From an uncultured Bacteroidales bacterium (GTDB lineage: Bacteria; Bacteroidota; Bacteroidia; Bacteroidales; P3), in assembly GCA_905235855.1 (NCBI GenBank), contig CAJONE010000012.1:1-38622 (forward strand): a DNA stretch of 38,622 bases, in the 5' to 3' direction. Within the stretch, counting starts at the first letter, position 1. Every line of letters begins with the position of its first letter. This document shows positions 8,827 through 17,957 of this stretch, in pieces. A program made the translations under genes and the position numbers. The notes beneath the pieces are model-generated. The model was not told the DNA's origin, did no database searches, and saw nothing but the letters and a program-made list of their open reading frames with translations.

Positions 8827-9902
8827 GACAGCGGGCTGGCTGCCACAATCTCGCCGCTGGCCACCACAAGGTGAGCGCATTCGTCGTAAATGGTGGCATA
8901 TTGTCCGGCGGCTATGCCCTGTATGCGCACGTCGGAAACGAGACGCACACGACCGCCGTCACGATAAAGCGTGGCATCGGCGATGTCGGGAGTGTGGCGG
9001 ATCTTGAACTTTACGCGACGGCTGGCGAAGTCGCCCCAGATGTCCCTGCTCAAGTAGTGGAATCCCGCCAGATCGATCTCATTGCCATATTGCGCTGCGG
9101 GATCGTAGCCCTGAGACACGTAAAGCACGTTTTCGGCGACATCCTTTTTTACTACAAACCACGGTCCGCCACTCAAAAAAAGACCTTTGCGCTGACCTAT
9201 GGTGTGGAACCAGTAGCCTTTGTGCTTGCCCAGTTTGCGTCCCGTCTCGAACTCTACAATATCACCCTCGCGCTCACCAAGATAGCGACGTAGAAAATCG
9301 TTGTAGTTAATCTTTCCGAGAAAGCAAATACCCTGCGAGTCCTTACGGTCGGCGCTGGGCATTCGGGCAGCACGGGCCACCTCGCGCACCTCGGACTTCA
9401 ACATGTGGCCTATGGGGAACATCAGCTTCGAAATCTGTCGGCTGTCGAGTTGCGAGAGGAAGTCGGTCTGGTCTTTCAGCTGGTCTTTTGCGGTGGCGAG
9501 GAACTGCACACCGTCGACAACATCGGTAGTGGCGTAATGGCCAGTGGCAATACGGTCGAAATCCTTGCCGCAACGTTCCTCGAAAGCGCCAAACTTTATG
9601 AGTTTGTTGCACATCACATCGGGGTTGGGCGTAAGTCCGCGCCGCACAGTGTCGATAGTATAGGCAACCACAAGTTCCCAGTATTCCTTATGCAGGTCGA
9701 CCACATCGAAACGACAACCGTATTTGTGCGCCAACCAAGTGACGATTTCGATATCCTCCTCGGCAGGGCAGTCGGTGTAGCCATCATCTTCCTCCTTGCC
9801 AATTCGGATATAGAAGAGTGCCGGATCAAACCCCTGCTCCTTAAGCAAGTGAACCACCGCCGAACTGTCGACACCACCCGAAACCAAAGCCGCTATAGTC
9901 AT
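8817..9902 (-). CDS. mnmA: tRNA-specific 2-thiouridylase
   Basis: A 361-residue enzyme that makes the 2-thio group on U34 of tRNA-Glu, tRNA-Gln and tRNA-Lys. The ATP PP-loop SGGVDSS is at 8-14. The catalytic pair is Cys98 (NPDVMCN) and the persulfide cysteine Cys193 (GICFLGK). The GLTPNPD and TIGQRKGL motifs are also present, and the length is normal. Bacteroidota often carry more than one MnmA paralogue; this one has a shortened, slightly divergent N-terminus ([13 protein letters not shown]). It converges on aroE with a 10-bp tail overlap. It may share a transcript with the phosphate symporter gene upstream, as only 72 bp separate them and no promoter box is visible between. Confidence 0.95.
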   Translation of the reverse strand: MTIAALVSGGVDSSAVVHLLKEQGFDPALFYIRIGKEEDDGYTDCPAEEDIEIVTWLAHKYGCRFDVVDLHKEYWELVVAYTIDTVRRGLTPNPDVMCNKLIKFGAFEERCGKDFDRIATGHYATTDVVDGVQFLATAKDQLKDQTDFLSQLDSRQISKLMFPIGHMLKSEVREVARAARMPSADRKDSQGICFLGKINYNDFLRRYLGEREGDIVEFETGRKLGKHKGYWFHTIGQRKGLFLSGGPWFVVKKDVAENVLYVSQGYDPAAQYGNEIDLAGFHYLSRDIWGDFASRRVKFKIRHTPDIADATLYRDGGRVRLVSDVRIQGIAAGQYATIYDECAHLVVASGEIVAASPLSQS

Positions 9903-9974
9903 AAGTTATGAGGAATAAATTTTAACAGGTAACTTTTTCAGCCACAAACATGGCAGGCCTGCGCGATTTGTCGG

Positions 9975-11702
9975 CTACAGCGCGGAAACGTCCGACGACT
10001 CGTCGGCTCGCTTGGTGCCCACAATAGCCTCGGATACGTTTATCACATAGTCGCCCAATTTCTCATATAGGGCGTAGAGACCGCTATATGCATTGCCGAT
10101 GGAGTAGTCATAAACACCTTGCTTGAGAGCGTTGAGGTGCTGAGCACGCAGTTCATCTCTGTAAGAGTTGATTTCCCGCTCTGCGGCGTATGCTGCATCG
10201 ATATCGGCATGGTCGTAGTCGTGCAGGTTAGCATCCATCACGTCGAGGGCTTTTTGAACGAGTTCGGTCATGTGGTCGAGATTAGCGTTGAGTTTTTCGT
10301 CGAAGTGTACCGCATCTTCGCGCTTGTTCTTGCGTGTCATGCCGATTTGGTACACAGCATCGCCGATGCTTTCGAGGTTGTCAATAATGCGAAGCATCGA
10401 GCTGATGCGCTCGGATGCGTGCTGGCTTACGTCGCCCGAGCCCACACGCGTAAGGAATCTTGATATCTCCATTTCCATACGGTCGGTGATGCCCTCATAC
10501 TTGGTGATGCGGTTCAACACAGAGTCGAACTCGTCCTCGTTTTTCGCTGTTCGAAGCCCTGGCAAAAAAGTGTACATCCGCAAGACCCGTTTAGAGAACT
10601 CCTCAATTTCACTTTTTGCACTCTGCAGGTTAAGCTCGGCAGTGGAAAGCAGCTTGGGTTCGAGATATGTGAGACGGAACTCCTCTTCGCTCTCACCTTT
10701 CTTGTCGGGCACCATCCATGTGACAATCTTCACTATCGTAGGTATGAAAAAGGCCAGCACAACAGTTGTAATTACGTTGAACAGCGTATGGAATATCGTG
10801 ATTTGAAGAGGGAGCAACGGGACATTGGGCAAGAGGCTGTCGAGTTTCGCACCGACAAACTGCACACCCTCACAGATAGGATAGAACGGGATGAGGAAAA
10901 TAAGCGCACCTGCCACATTGAACACCAAGTGTGCACGTGCCGTTCGCTTACCCGTGACGCCCGTGGTCATGGCAACCACCTGTGCTGTCAACGTGGTACC
11001 GAGATTCTGCCCGATTACCAGTGCCATCGAGGTTGGAAAGTCTATCCAACCCTGGCTCGCCATCAACAGTATTACGGCCGTCATGGCAGAAGAAGTCTGC
11101 AGAATAATGCAAAGAACGGCACCCACCGCAATGAACAGGAGAACCGACCAGTAGCCCCATTTCCCCCAAGAGGCAATCTCTTCTGCCACACCCTCGTCGA
11201 ACGGCGGAACCGAGTCGCCCATAAGCCCCAGACCAAGTATCAACAGGGCGAGACCGATAATGGTCTGACCAAGATATTGCATCTTGTTTTTCTTGCTGAA
11301 AATAAAAAAGAGACTTATTGCAGCAATAACCATGGGCATCAGAGGCACCTTGTCGTCGCCACCGCCACTGAGTCCGAAAAGGGTTATAATCCAAGCCGTA
11401 ACAGTAGTTCCGATATTGGCACCCATCACCACAGCGATAGCACCAGACAGAGTGAGCAGTCCGGCACCGGCAAATCCGACGGTCATAACAGTGGTAGCCG
11501 TGGAGCTCTGAATGATAGCTGTCACACCCGTTCCGGCAAGAATGCCGCTAATAGGTTTGCTCGTGATTTTGGTAAGAATGTGTCTCAATTTCGAGCCAGC
11601 AAACTTTTGAAGACCCTCACTCATCAGTTTCATCGCGAAAAGGAAAATGGTGAGCGCGCCGGCGAGTTTTAGGAGAGTGACAACAATGCCTCCGAATGAC
11701 AT
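9975..11702 (-). CDS. Na+/phosphate symporter with PhoU-like C-terminal domain
   Basis: A 575-residue inner-membrane protein of the Na/Pi cotransporter (NptA/YjbB) family. Two inverted-repeat transport halves are seen. One has IIQSSTATTVMTVGFAGAG near residue 65; the other has ILQTSSAMTAVILLMASQGW near 200. These are the QSS-type motifs of the family. Membrane segments extend to about residue 325. The remainder, from about 360, is a helical PhoU-like cytosolic domain (FLPGLRTAKNEDEFD, SERISSMLRIIDNLESIGD). It probably imports or exports phosphate coupled to sodium. Direction and substrate are inferred from the family only. Confidence 0.93.
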   Translation of the reverse strand: MSFGGIVVTLLKLAGALTIFLFAMKLMSEGLQKFAGSKLRHILTKITSKPISGILAGTGVTAIIQSSTATTVMTVGFAGAGLLTLSGAIAVVMGANIGTTVTAWIITLFGLSGGGDDKVPLMPMVIAAISLFFIFSKKNKMQYLGQTIIGLALLILGLGLMGDSVPPFDEGVAEEIASWGKWGYWSVLLFIAVGAVLCIILQTSSAMTAVILLMASQGWIDFPTSMALVIGQNLGTTLTAQVVAMTTGVTGKRTARAHLVFNVAGALIFLIPFYPICEGVQFVGAKLDSLLPNVPLLPLQITIFHTLFNVITTVVLAFFIPTIVKIVTWMVPDKKGESEEEFRLTYLEPKLLSTAELNLQSAKSEIEEFSKRVLRMYTFLPGLRTAKNEDEFDSVLNRITKYEGITDRMEMEISRFLTRVGSGDVSQHASERISSMLRIIDNLESIGDAVYQIGMTRKNKREDAVHFDEKLNANLDHMTELVQKALDVMDANLHDYDHADIDAAYAAEREINSYRDELRAQHLNALKQGVYDYSIGNAYSGLYALYEKLGDYVINVSEAIVGTKRADESSDVSAL

Positions 11703-11754
11703 AAATTATTGTAGTTTAATTTGATGATGAATTAAATCATTCATATAGAACGCA

Positions 11755-11762
11755 CAAATATA
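11755..11762 (-). promoter_or_regulatory. -7 promoter box for the Na+/phosphate symporter gene
   Basis: On the minus strand the box reads TATATTTG, a full match to TAnnTTTG, and lies 53 bp before the start codon. No clear -33 element is visible. Confidence 0.5.
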
Positions 11763-11902
11763 CAGATTTTCAAACAAACAGTAGACTTTTAGTATGTTGG
11801 TCGCACGGCCTGCGGTTTCACGATCCATTGTCTGCTTTGATACAATATCACAATCATTTAGACGTTATTTTTCTTATCAATAAACTCGTAAATCATCCAA
11901 CG

Positions 11903-14900
11903 ATGGGCATAAAAAAAACTCTGTTTGCAGCAATACTGCTATTGACCTATACAGCGCTAAACGCACAAAAGAAACCCACAACCATAAATTTCACTTATGA
12001 AAACCTGCCGACCGAACTGCTGATGTATCTCGACCAGGCCACAAGCCAGGACGACCGCAAAAAGGCCAATGCCAAACTGATACAGGCTTTCGAACCGATA
12101 TATAAAGGATGGGACGAGAGAACACAGATACGGTATCGCGACATCTGCGTGACGATGCAGAAACTGCGTGTGAAGCAGCATCCAAATTTCACGCACTTCA
12201 TAGAGGTTACCAACCTTATGTCGACCAAGGGCGGGGCAAATTTTGCCAAATGGATCGACTGTCTGGAATACCTGCAGCAACGCAACAAAAAAATCAAGGA
12301 TTTCACAGATTTCGTTGACTTCTCGGAGCAGCTTGAAAAAGAACGCATACTCAACGGAGCCCGCACATCGCTATGGCAGGCGCAGGCAGGCGCACAATAC
12401 ATACTCAATCTGGAGGGTAAAAACATTGTTGTAGAGTTCCCGAAAAAAATGGAGCTGTACTACAGTTCGGACAAAGACAACGGCACGATATACGGCACCA
12501 CCGGCAAATACTACTATTTCGACAACAAATGGTACGGACACGGGGGACGCCTCAACTGGGACCGGACAGGACTGCCGACAACGGTTTGCTGGGCCGAACT
12601 GAAAGACTACGAGGCCGTGACCAAATTTCCCAAGTTCAACGCCGACTCTGTGCTTTTCACCAACACCAAATATTTCACCAAGCCAATAATGGGACGTGTC
12701 GAAGAGGCCCTGTCGGCGCAGTTGGAACCCGACAAATACACATACCCCAAATTCCGCTCTTACCAAAAGGATTTCGAAATGAAAAACATTGTCGAAGGGG
12801 TGGACTATTCCGGCAGCTTCATGATGAACGGTGCGAAGTTCATCACATCCGACAGCAAACACCCGGCATCGCTGCTTTTCCGTCGCAATGGAAAGGTATT
12901 TGCGAAAGTGCAGTCGGTGAAATTCACTATCACCAGCAAGCAAATTGCCTCGGAAAGGGCATCGGTGAGACTGTATCTCGGCGAGGACTCGATTTACAAC
13001 GACGGCGTGACGATGCGCTACAGTGTGGGCGAACGCAAGGTGACGTTTATCAACGACTCGAAACGAAACTTCTACAGCCCATACGGCGACAGCTACCACA
13101 TGCTCGATCTCTTCAGCGAATCGATTGAATGGAATATGGACAAGGACGAGCTGGAGTTCTCTATGATAAGCTCCGGCGGACAGAACTTCTCGTCGTTCGA
13201 GTCGGCCAACTACTACTCCTATGCCCGCTACCGCCAACTGCAAGGCATTGAGGAGGTCGGACCGGTGATTCGCGTATACAAGTACATGCAGAGCAAAGGA
13301 ATGGCCTACGATTTCAAAATCGACGGTTTCGCGAAATCGATAAGTATGGACGTAAACCAAGCCAGACTTATGATGCACACTTTGGCCAAAGTGGGCCTGG
13401 TCACATACAACGAAGCCGCAGACCACGTGTATGTACAAGAAAAACTGGTGGACTACTACAAAGCCTACAACAAAAACAAGAAGCACGACTACGACGCACT
13501 CTATATGGAGTCGTCGACCAAGGGTACAAATGCCACACTCGACCTCAAAAGCAACGACTTGAAAATTCGCGGCATAGAGAAATTCGTGGTAAGCGACAGC
13601 CAAGCGGTGGCCATTTCGCCCAAAGGGGATGTCACCGTACGCAAAAACCGCGACATAGTGTTTTCGGGACGCATCAACGTGGGGCGATTCGTGATGTACG
13701 TGACAGGCGCGACTTTCTTCTACGACAAATTCAGCCTCGACCTGCCGAAAATCGACTCGCTCTATTTCTTCGTCACCGACTTCAAGGATCCCGCCAAAGA
13801 GCATATAGTTTACACCCCGCTCTACCAACTGGTAGGCGACATACAGATTGACAAGCCCGACAACCATAACGGTCTCACCAAAAACAAAGAGTATCCGATA
13901 TTCACCAGCAAAGAGAACAGTTTTGTTTTCTACGACCGGCCATTTGTGGAAAAGGGGGTGTACAAACGCGACAAATTCTACTACAGCCTGCGACCATTCA
14001 CCCTCCGCAGTCTGTCTGACTTCCCAACCGACAGTCTGGTACTGAACGGCTCGCTTACCTCGGCGGGGATATTCCCTGAAATCAACGAACCGTTGAAAGT
14101 GCAACCCGACTACTCGCTCGGATTCGTAATCAAAACCGACAAGACTGGTATGCCGGCCTACGGCGGAAAAGGCACATACCACAACGCCATAGACTTGAGC
14201 TACAAAGGGTTGCGCGGACACGGACAACTCGACTACCTCACTTCCGTAACCAAATCGAAGAGCATAATGTTTCACCCCGATTCGATGATGGCGGTGACCG
14301 ACACTTTCTACGTCACCGAAACCGGCGGCTTCCCCGACATTCGCAACGGAAAAGCTAACGAACGCTGGTATCCATACGGCGATTCGATGCGCGTGGCACA
14401 AATCAAAAACGGCTCACCTTTCCGCATGTATCACGACGACGCATCGCTTGCAGGACACGTGACACTGCACCCCAACGGGGCCACCGCCGGCGGTGTGGCC
14501 ACTATCAGGGAAGGCAAACTGGCCTCGCCTCTCTTCGCTCTTCATCCTATGGATATGGACGCACAGGTAACCGAGTTCACCTTGCACTCGCTGAAATACA
14601 AAACTGTCGCTTTCCACGCCTTGAATATGAAGTCGCACGTGGACTACAAGACCCGAGAAGCACAATTCACATCGAACTCGCCTGTTGAACGCACCGAACT
14701 GCCTGTGATGAACTATGCGGCATACGTCGACCGCTTCACTTGGGGCATCGACCAACAGCTGCTCGCACTCACGAACAGCAAAAGCACGTCGTCGCAAGGC
14801 ATGGAAAGCAAGAGCCTGCGCGAGCGGCTGGATGCCGGCGAGATGCCTGGTGCCACCTTCGTCTCGACTGGAAGCCGACAGGACAGCCTAAAATTCAACG

Positions 14901-16459
14901 CACTAAAAGGCGACTACCAATACGATCTAGCCGAAATGAAATTGAACGGCGTATATCAGGTCAATGTGGCCGACGCTGCCATTGCACCCGGCGGCGACAC
15001 ACTGCGTATCCGCAAAGGCGGAGCCATAGACCACCTGAAACAGTCGCAAATCCTTGCCTCGCGCGAAACCAAATACCACCTAATCTACGACTCCGACATT
15101 CAAATCGCCAATGGCAAGCAATATGCCGCCAAAGGATTTATCGACTACATTGACGAGGACAAGAAAAAACAAAAAATCCAACTTGACGAAATCGCGCCCA
15201 ACGCCAAAGGCATGACGGTCGCTAACGGCTTTATAGGCGACGATGCCAACTTCACCCTCAGCAGCGCGTTTGGCTTCGCAGGCAAGGTGCGCGTCGAGGC
15301 CGACTCTCTATTCTTCCACTTCGACGGCGGCGTGCGCCTGCTGCACAAGTGCAACACCGACCACGAGGTGGGCCTGCTCGCCTATGCCGACTACACCAAC
15401 CCTGAAGACATCCGCGTAAGTGTGCCCGAAATACCGACCGACTGGAAAGGCGAGCGCATAACCGCCTCGATTCTTTTCCACCCCAACACATTGATGCCGT
15501 ATCCCGCCTTCCTCACCAAAGAACGCGCTGCCGACAACGAACTGATGCACGCCTGGGGACAACTGAGCTACGACAACCAAACCAAAACCTACATGATAGC
15601 CTCATCGCGCAAACAGGAAGACCCCGAAGAGGTGGTGGACCGCTATCTGAAACTTAATACCACAAACTGCCTTGTCAGCGGCGAAGGCCCCGTGAACTTC
15701 AACATGAAAGAGGGGTTGACCCATATCTTTGCCTACGGCGATGCAAGCGTGAGCACACGGGGCGACCAGTTTACACTCAATACGGTTTTCGGGTTCAACT
15801 TCCCACTCGACGAGAAAGTTGTCACATCTATGACACAGCAGATTACCGACGACTTGCGCCTCTCGGCCGCCAACACCGACAACGACCTGCTACGCCGCGC
15901 ATTGATTTTCCATGAGGGCGACGAACGCGGCACAAGCCTCTACTCCGATTATGTCACCACCGGAGAGCTCGACAAGATGCCGAAGTCGATCGAAAGCACC
16001 CTGCTTTTCGGCCACATAGACTGGCAGTACTCGCCCACCATGGGCTACTACTACGACGGTGTGACATCGCTTCTGGCCATCGGCAAACAGCAACTAAACC
16101 TCGCCACACGCGTAAAAATGCAGTTGCTGACACGCGGCGGTGTCACCAAACTGACCATCTACCTGCAAATAGCCGCCGACCACTGGTACTATTTCAGCTA
16201 CGACAGCGGCGCAAAGCGCATGACAATACAGACCAGCATAGGCACATGGGCCGACCAAATCAAGTCAATGCCTGCCGAAAAACGCACCATCGAGACGAAG
16301 TCCGAACGGTTTAGCTACAAAATAGGCACAGCCCGCAACGAAGTGCCAAACTACCTGCTCAAGTTCAGCTCTGACGGCAATGCAAACACCCCGTCGTTCG
16401 GCGACGAGGAGGAGGACGAAGAGGACGAAAGCGAAGAGGAAAGCTACGACGAGGAATGA
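11903..16459 (+). CDS. Very large secreted protein of unknown function (1518 aa)
   Basis: The ATG at 11903 was chosen because it opens a clear signal peptide (MGIKKTLFAAILLLTYTALNA, then QKKP). The 25 codons before it are not hydrophobic. The mature protein is about 1500 residues and mostly beta-rich, with no membrane segment and no catalytic motif that I recognise. Residues near 165-230 (GNIxVEF-like core, YYSSDKDNGTIYGTTGKYYYFDNKW) resemble a long protein family I have seen only as hypothetical in Bacteroidales. The C-terminus is a highly acidic tail (about 20 Asp/Glu in the last 27 residues), which could bind divalent cations. It stands alone between a divergent symporter gene and a terminator. 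Function is unknown; an envelope structural or assembly role is only a guess. Confidence 0.9.
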   Translation: MGIKKTLFAAILLLTYTALNAQKKPTTINFTYENLPTELLMYLDQATSQDDRKKANAKLIQAFEPIYKGWDERTQIRYRDICVTMQKLRVKQHPNFTHFIEVTNLMSTKGGANFAKWIDCLEYLQQRNKKIKDFTDFVDFSEQLEKERILNGARTSLWQAQAGAQYILNLEGKNIVVEFPKKMELYYSSDKDNGTIYGTTGKYYYFDNKWYGHGGRLNWDRTGLPTTVCWAELKDYEAVTKFPKFNADSVLFTNTKYFTKPIMGRVEEALSAQLEPDKYTYPKFRSYQKDFEMKNIVEGVDYSGSFMMNGAKFITSDSKHPASLLFRRNGKVFAKVQSVKFTITSKQIASERASVRLYLGEDSIYNDGVTMRYSVGERKVTFINDSKRNFYSPYGDSYHMLDLFSESIEWNMDKDELEFSMISSGGQNFSSFESANYYSYARYRQLQGIEEVGPVIRVYKYMQSKGMAYDFKIDGFAKSISMDVNQARLMMHTLAKVGLVTYNEAADHVYVQEKLVDYYKAYNKNKKHDYDALYMESSTKGTNATLDLKSNDLKIRGIEKFVVSDSQAVAISPKGDVTVRKNRDIVFSGRINVGRFVMYVTGATFFYDKFSLDLPKIDSLYFFVTDFKDPAKEHIVYTPLYQLVGDIQIDKPDNHNGLTKNKEYPIFTSKENSFVFYDRPFVEKGVYKRDKFYYSLRPFTLRSLSDFPTDSLVLNGSLTSAGIFPEINEPLKVQPDYSLGFVIKTDKTGMPAYGGKGTYHNAIDLSYKGLRGHGQLDYLTSVTKSKSIMFHPDSMMAVTDTFYVTETGGFPDIRNGKANERWYPYGDSMRVAQIKNGSPFRMYHDDASLAGHVTLHPNGATAGGVATIREGKLASPLFALHPMDMDAQVTEFTLHSLKYKTVAFHALNMKSHVDYKTREAQFTSNSPVERTELPVMNYAAYVDRFTWGIDQQLLALTNSKSTSSQGMESKSLRERLDAGEMPGATFVSTGSRQDSLKFNALKGDYQYDLAEMKLNGVYQVNVADAAIAPGGDTLRIRKGGAIDHLKQSQILASRETKYHLIYDSDIQIANGKQYAAKGFIDYIDEDKKKQKIQLDEIAPNAKGMTVANGFIGDDANFTLSSAFGFAGKVRVEADSLFFHFDGGVRLLHKCNTDHEVGLLAYADYTNPEDIRVSVPEIPTDWKGERITASILFHPNTLMPYPAFLTKERAADNELMHAWGQLSYDNQTKTYMIASSRKQEDPEEVVDRYLKLNTTNCLVSGEGPVNFNMKEGLTHIFAYGDASVSTRGDQFTLNTVFGFNFPLDEKVVTSMTQQITDDLRLSAANTDNDLLRRALIFHEGDERGTSLYSDYVTTGELDKMPKSIESTLLFGHIDWQYSPTMGYYYDGVTSLLAIGKQQLNLATRVKMQLLTRGGVTKLTIYLQIAADHWYYFSYDSGAKRMTIQTSIGTWADQIKSMPAEKRTIETKSERFSYKIGTARNEVPNYLLKFSSDGNANTPSFGDEEEDEEDESEEESYDEE

Positions 16460-16565
16460 TTTGCCGCTACAGGCAGACGCAATCTCCACCGCTGCCACTA
16501 TCAGAACAGATACCGGTATGGCACTCAAGCCTACTACCGTCTGAAATCACAAACCAAGTAAAACA

Positions 16566-16600
16566 AACAGGTTCAGCAGCATATTGCCGCTGAACCTGTT
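16566..16600. terminator. Bidirectional terminator hairpin
   Basis: A perfect 12-bp stem (AACAGGTTCAGC with GCTGAACCTGTT) encloses an 11-nt loop. It lies between the 3' ends of two convergent genes. The minus-strand side is followed by a T-rich run (TTGTTTTAC); the plus-strand side is weaker. Confidence 0.75.
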
Positions 16601-16660
16601 ACTGTTAAGCATGCCCAGCCGTGGTGTTGTGCATCAGCCACGCCGGACGAGGCACACGAC

Positions 16661-17533
16661 CTACCTCTCAATGTGCAAAGCCTGCATCACATCTGCATCG
16701 TTGGTCAGCCACTGGCCGTTTTTGAATTCAACAGGCTTGGTATAGAGTGGCTCGCCCTTCGACGAATACCAAGTCAAGTAGAGGTAGAAGTCGATATCGG
16801 AGTTGTAGTTTGCCCAATTGTAATATGTCGTGTAGTTGCTGTTTTGCGAAGAGGGGGTCCACTGGCACCCAATCATCAGCTCGTCATCGTCCACAATGTC
16901 AGCATCCCAAAACGATATGTTGTAGGTAGCCGTGAGATTGTAGAGCGTGTAGTTCACGTTGTTCCATATAAGCGGGCAGTCGTCGTTCGAGACATCATCC
17001 TTGGTGTCGCTGGTGTAGTAGGTCTGCGAGCGGTTTCCGTCCATAATCTTGAAATAAATGTCGGGCTTGCCGGCAAAATCCCAGGCACCACTGCTCGGAG
17101 CCGCCGGAAATTTCACCAGTTTAAGTGCAGTGATTTTTACCTGCGTGGGTGTCGTGCTTCCGCCACCACCTGGGGTATCGCCGCCACCTGGGGTATCGCC
17201 ACCGCCAGGATTGCTACCCGACGAAATCGTCACCGTGCGCGAAGTTGCATCGGTATAGCCATCATAGCTTCTGACTGTAAGCGTAATGGTGTAAGTCCCT
17301 GTCGACGAATAGGTGTGCGAAGAGGTGTACGGGCTGTAATCGTACTCGCCGTCGCCCCAATTCCATTCATACGATGAAGCATCTGTCGAGTAGTCGGTAA
17401 CCCGAACCGTGTAATTGTCGTAAGCTTCAATCGATACCGAGAAGTTGGCTGTAGGAACGACAGGATCTTTTTTGCAGGCACTGGCGACCACCAGTAACAC
17501 TGCGGCAATCAATGAAATCTTTTTCATTTTCAT
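16661..17533 (-). CDS. PKD-domain surface lipoprotein
   Basis: A 290-residue lipoprotein. The signal ends in the lipobox ASAC with Cys20, followed by KKDP. Residues 28-104 form one PKD domain with the classic core YEWNWGDGEYDY...HTYSSTGTYTITLTV. A flexible linker of GGGDTP repeats (about 108-128, with an 18-bp DNA repeat near 17166-17205) joins it to a C-terminal domain of about 160 residues. That domain is rich in Tyr, Asn and Asp (DFAGKPDIYFKIMDG, NISFWDADIVDDDELMI) and resembles C2-like beta-sandwich modules. Together these suggest a surface-exposed adhesion or glycan-binding protein. The start could also be the second ATG, 6 bp on. Ligand unknown. Confidence 0.88.
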   Translation of the reverse strand: MKMKKISLIAAVLLVVASACKKDPVVPTANFSVSIEAYDNYTVRVTDYSTDASSYEWNWGDGEYDYSPYTSSHTYSSTGTYTITLTVRSYDGYTDATSRTVTISSGSNPGGGDTPGGGDTPGGGGSTTPTQVKITALKLVKFPAAPSSGAWDFAGKPDIYFKIMDGNRSQTYYTSDTKDDVSNDDCPLIWNNVNYTLYNLTATYNISFWDADIVDDDELMIGCQWTPSSQNSNYTTYYNWANYNSDIDFYLYLTWYSSKGEPLYTKPVEFKNGQWLTNDADVMQALHIER

Positions 17534-17679
17534 TTGTTTGTTGTTTGCTCACACAACATGGCTCGATTGTATGAAAAAAGATTGAACAAAGAAAGTGGAG
17601 CCAATCCATTCTAACCCTATCTTCAGTGTGAGGGCTGGACTCCCTATGGTATAAATAAAGGTTGACAGAAAACACTCCA

Positions 17680-17718
17680 CTACCGGGTGTACCCGCACGA
17701 TGGGCAATACACCTTCAT
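17680..17718 (-). pseudogene. Possible remnant of a zinc-ribbon transposase N-terminus
   Basis: Twelve codons MKVYCPSCGYTR followed by TAG. A CPxCG start is typical of IS1- and IS1595-type transposases. No downstream transposase sequence remains, so the call rests on a very short match. Confidence 0.25.
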
Positions 17719-17836
17719 GGAACCCCATCTCCCTGTTATTCCGTTATACCATTAGTGAAGTGTCCAGTTTCACACTGACGGAATAAAGCGAAAATGCGCT
17801 TTCTCAGCAAACCATTTTTCTTGCGGTCTGCGACTG

Positions 17837-17844
17837 CAAAGTTA
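17837..17844 (-). promoter_or_regulatory. -7 promoter box, minus strand (towards PKD lipoprotein)
   Basis: The minus strand reads TAACTTTG, a full match to TAnnTTTG, with TTTC 20 bp upstream near the -33 position. If used, the leader before the PKD gene would be about 300 nt. Confidence 0.45.
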
Positions 17845-17883
17845 CACAAAAAAAATCAAAAGCAGAAAGTTGGAATTTTATAG

Positions 17884-17891
17884 TAACTTTG
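17884..17891 (+). promoter_or_regulatory. -7 promoter box for the flippase gene
   Basis: TAACTTTG, a full consensus match, lies 66 bp before the ATG at 17958. Confidence 0.55.
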
Positions 17892-17957
17892 CAGACATGT
17901 TGTGATAATACAGCAGCAGGGAACGGACAGTTCCCAAACAGCAAAGTCAGCCATTAA

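Larger units (their letters stand above)
17534..17957. other. Intergenic region with divergent promoters and a decayed insertion-sequence trace
   Basis: No intact gene is supported here. Two divergent -7 boxes lie at 17837-17844 (minus) and 17884-17891 (plus). On the minus strand, 17718-17680 reads MKVYCPSCGYTR and then stops; the CxxC pair looks like the start of a zinc-ribbon transposase, cut short by a nonsense change. The rest holds no readable domain. Confidence 0.45.

Noticed and set aside
9953..9962. 10-bp palindrome GCAGGCCTGC between mnmA and the symporter gene
   Set aside because: Too short to separate from chance, with no T-run and no second copy nearby.
12371..14401. A 676-codon open frame antisense to the 1518-residue protein gene
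   Set aside because: It lies wholly inside a well-supported gene with a signal peptide, has no recognisable domain, and its openness follows from the codon bias of the sense strand.
17549..17728. A 59-codon minus-strand frame (MGFHEGVLPIVRVHP...) in the intergenic region
   Set aside because: No domain, no ribosome-binding or promoter support, and a second frame is open in the same place; kept only as part of a possible decayed element.
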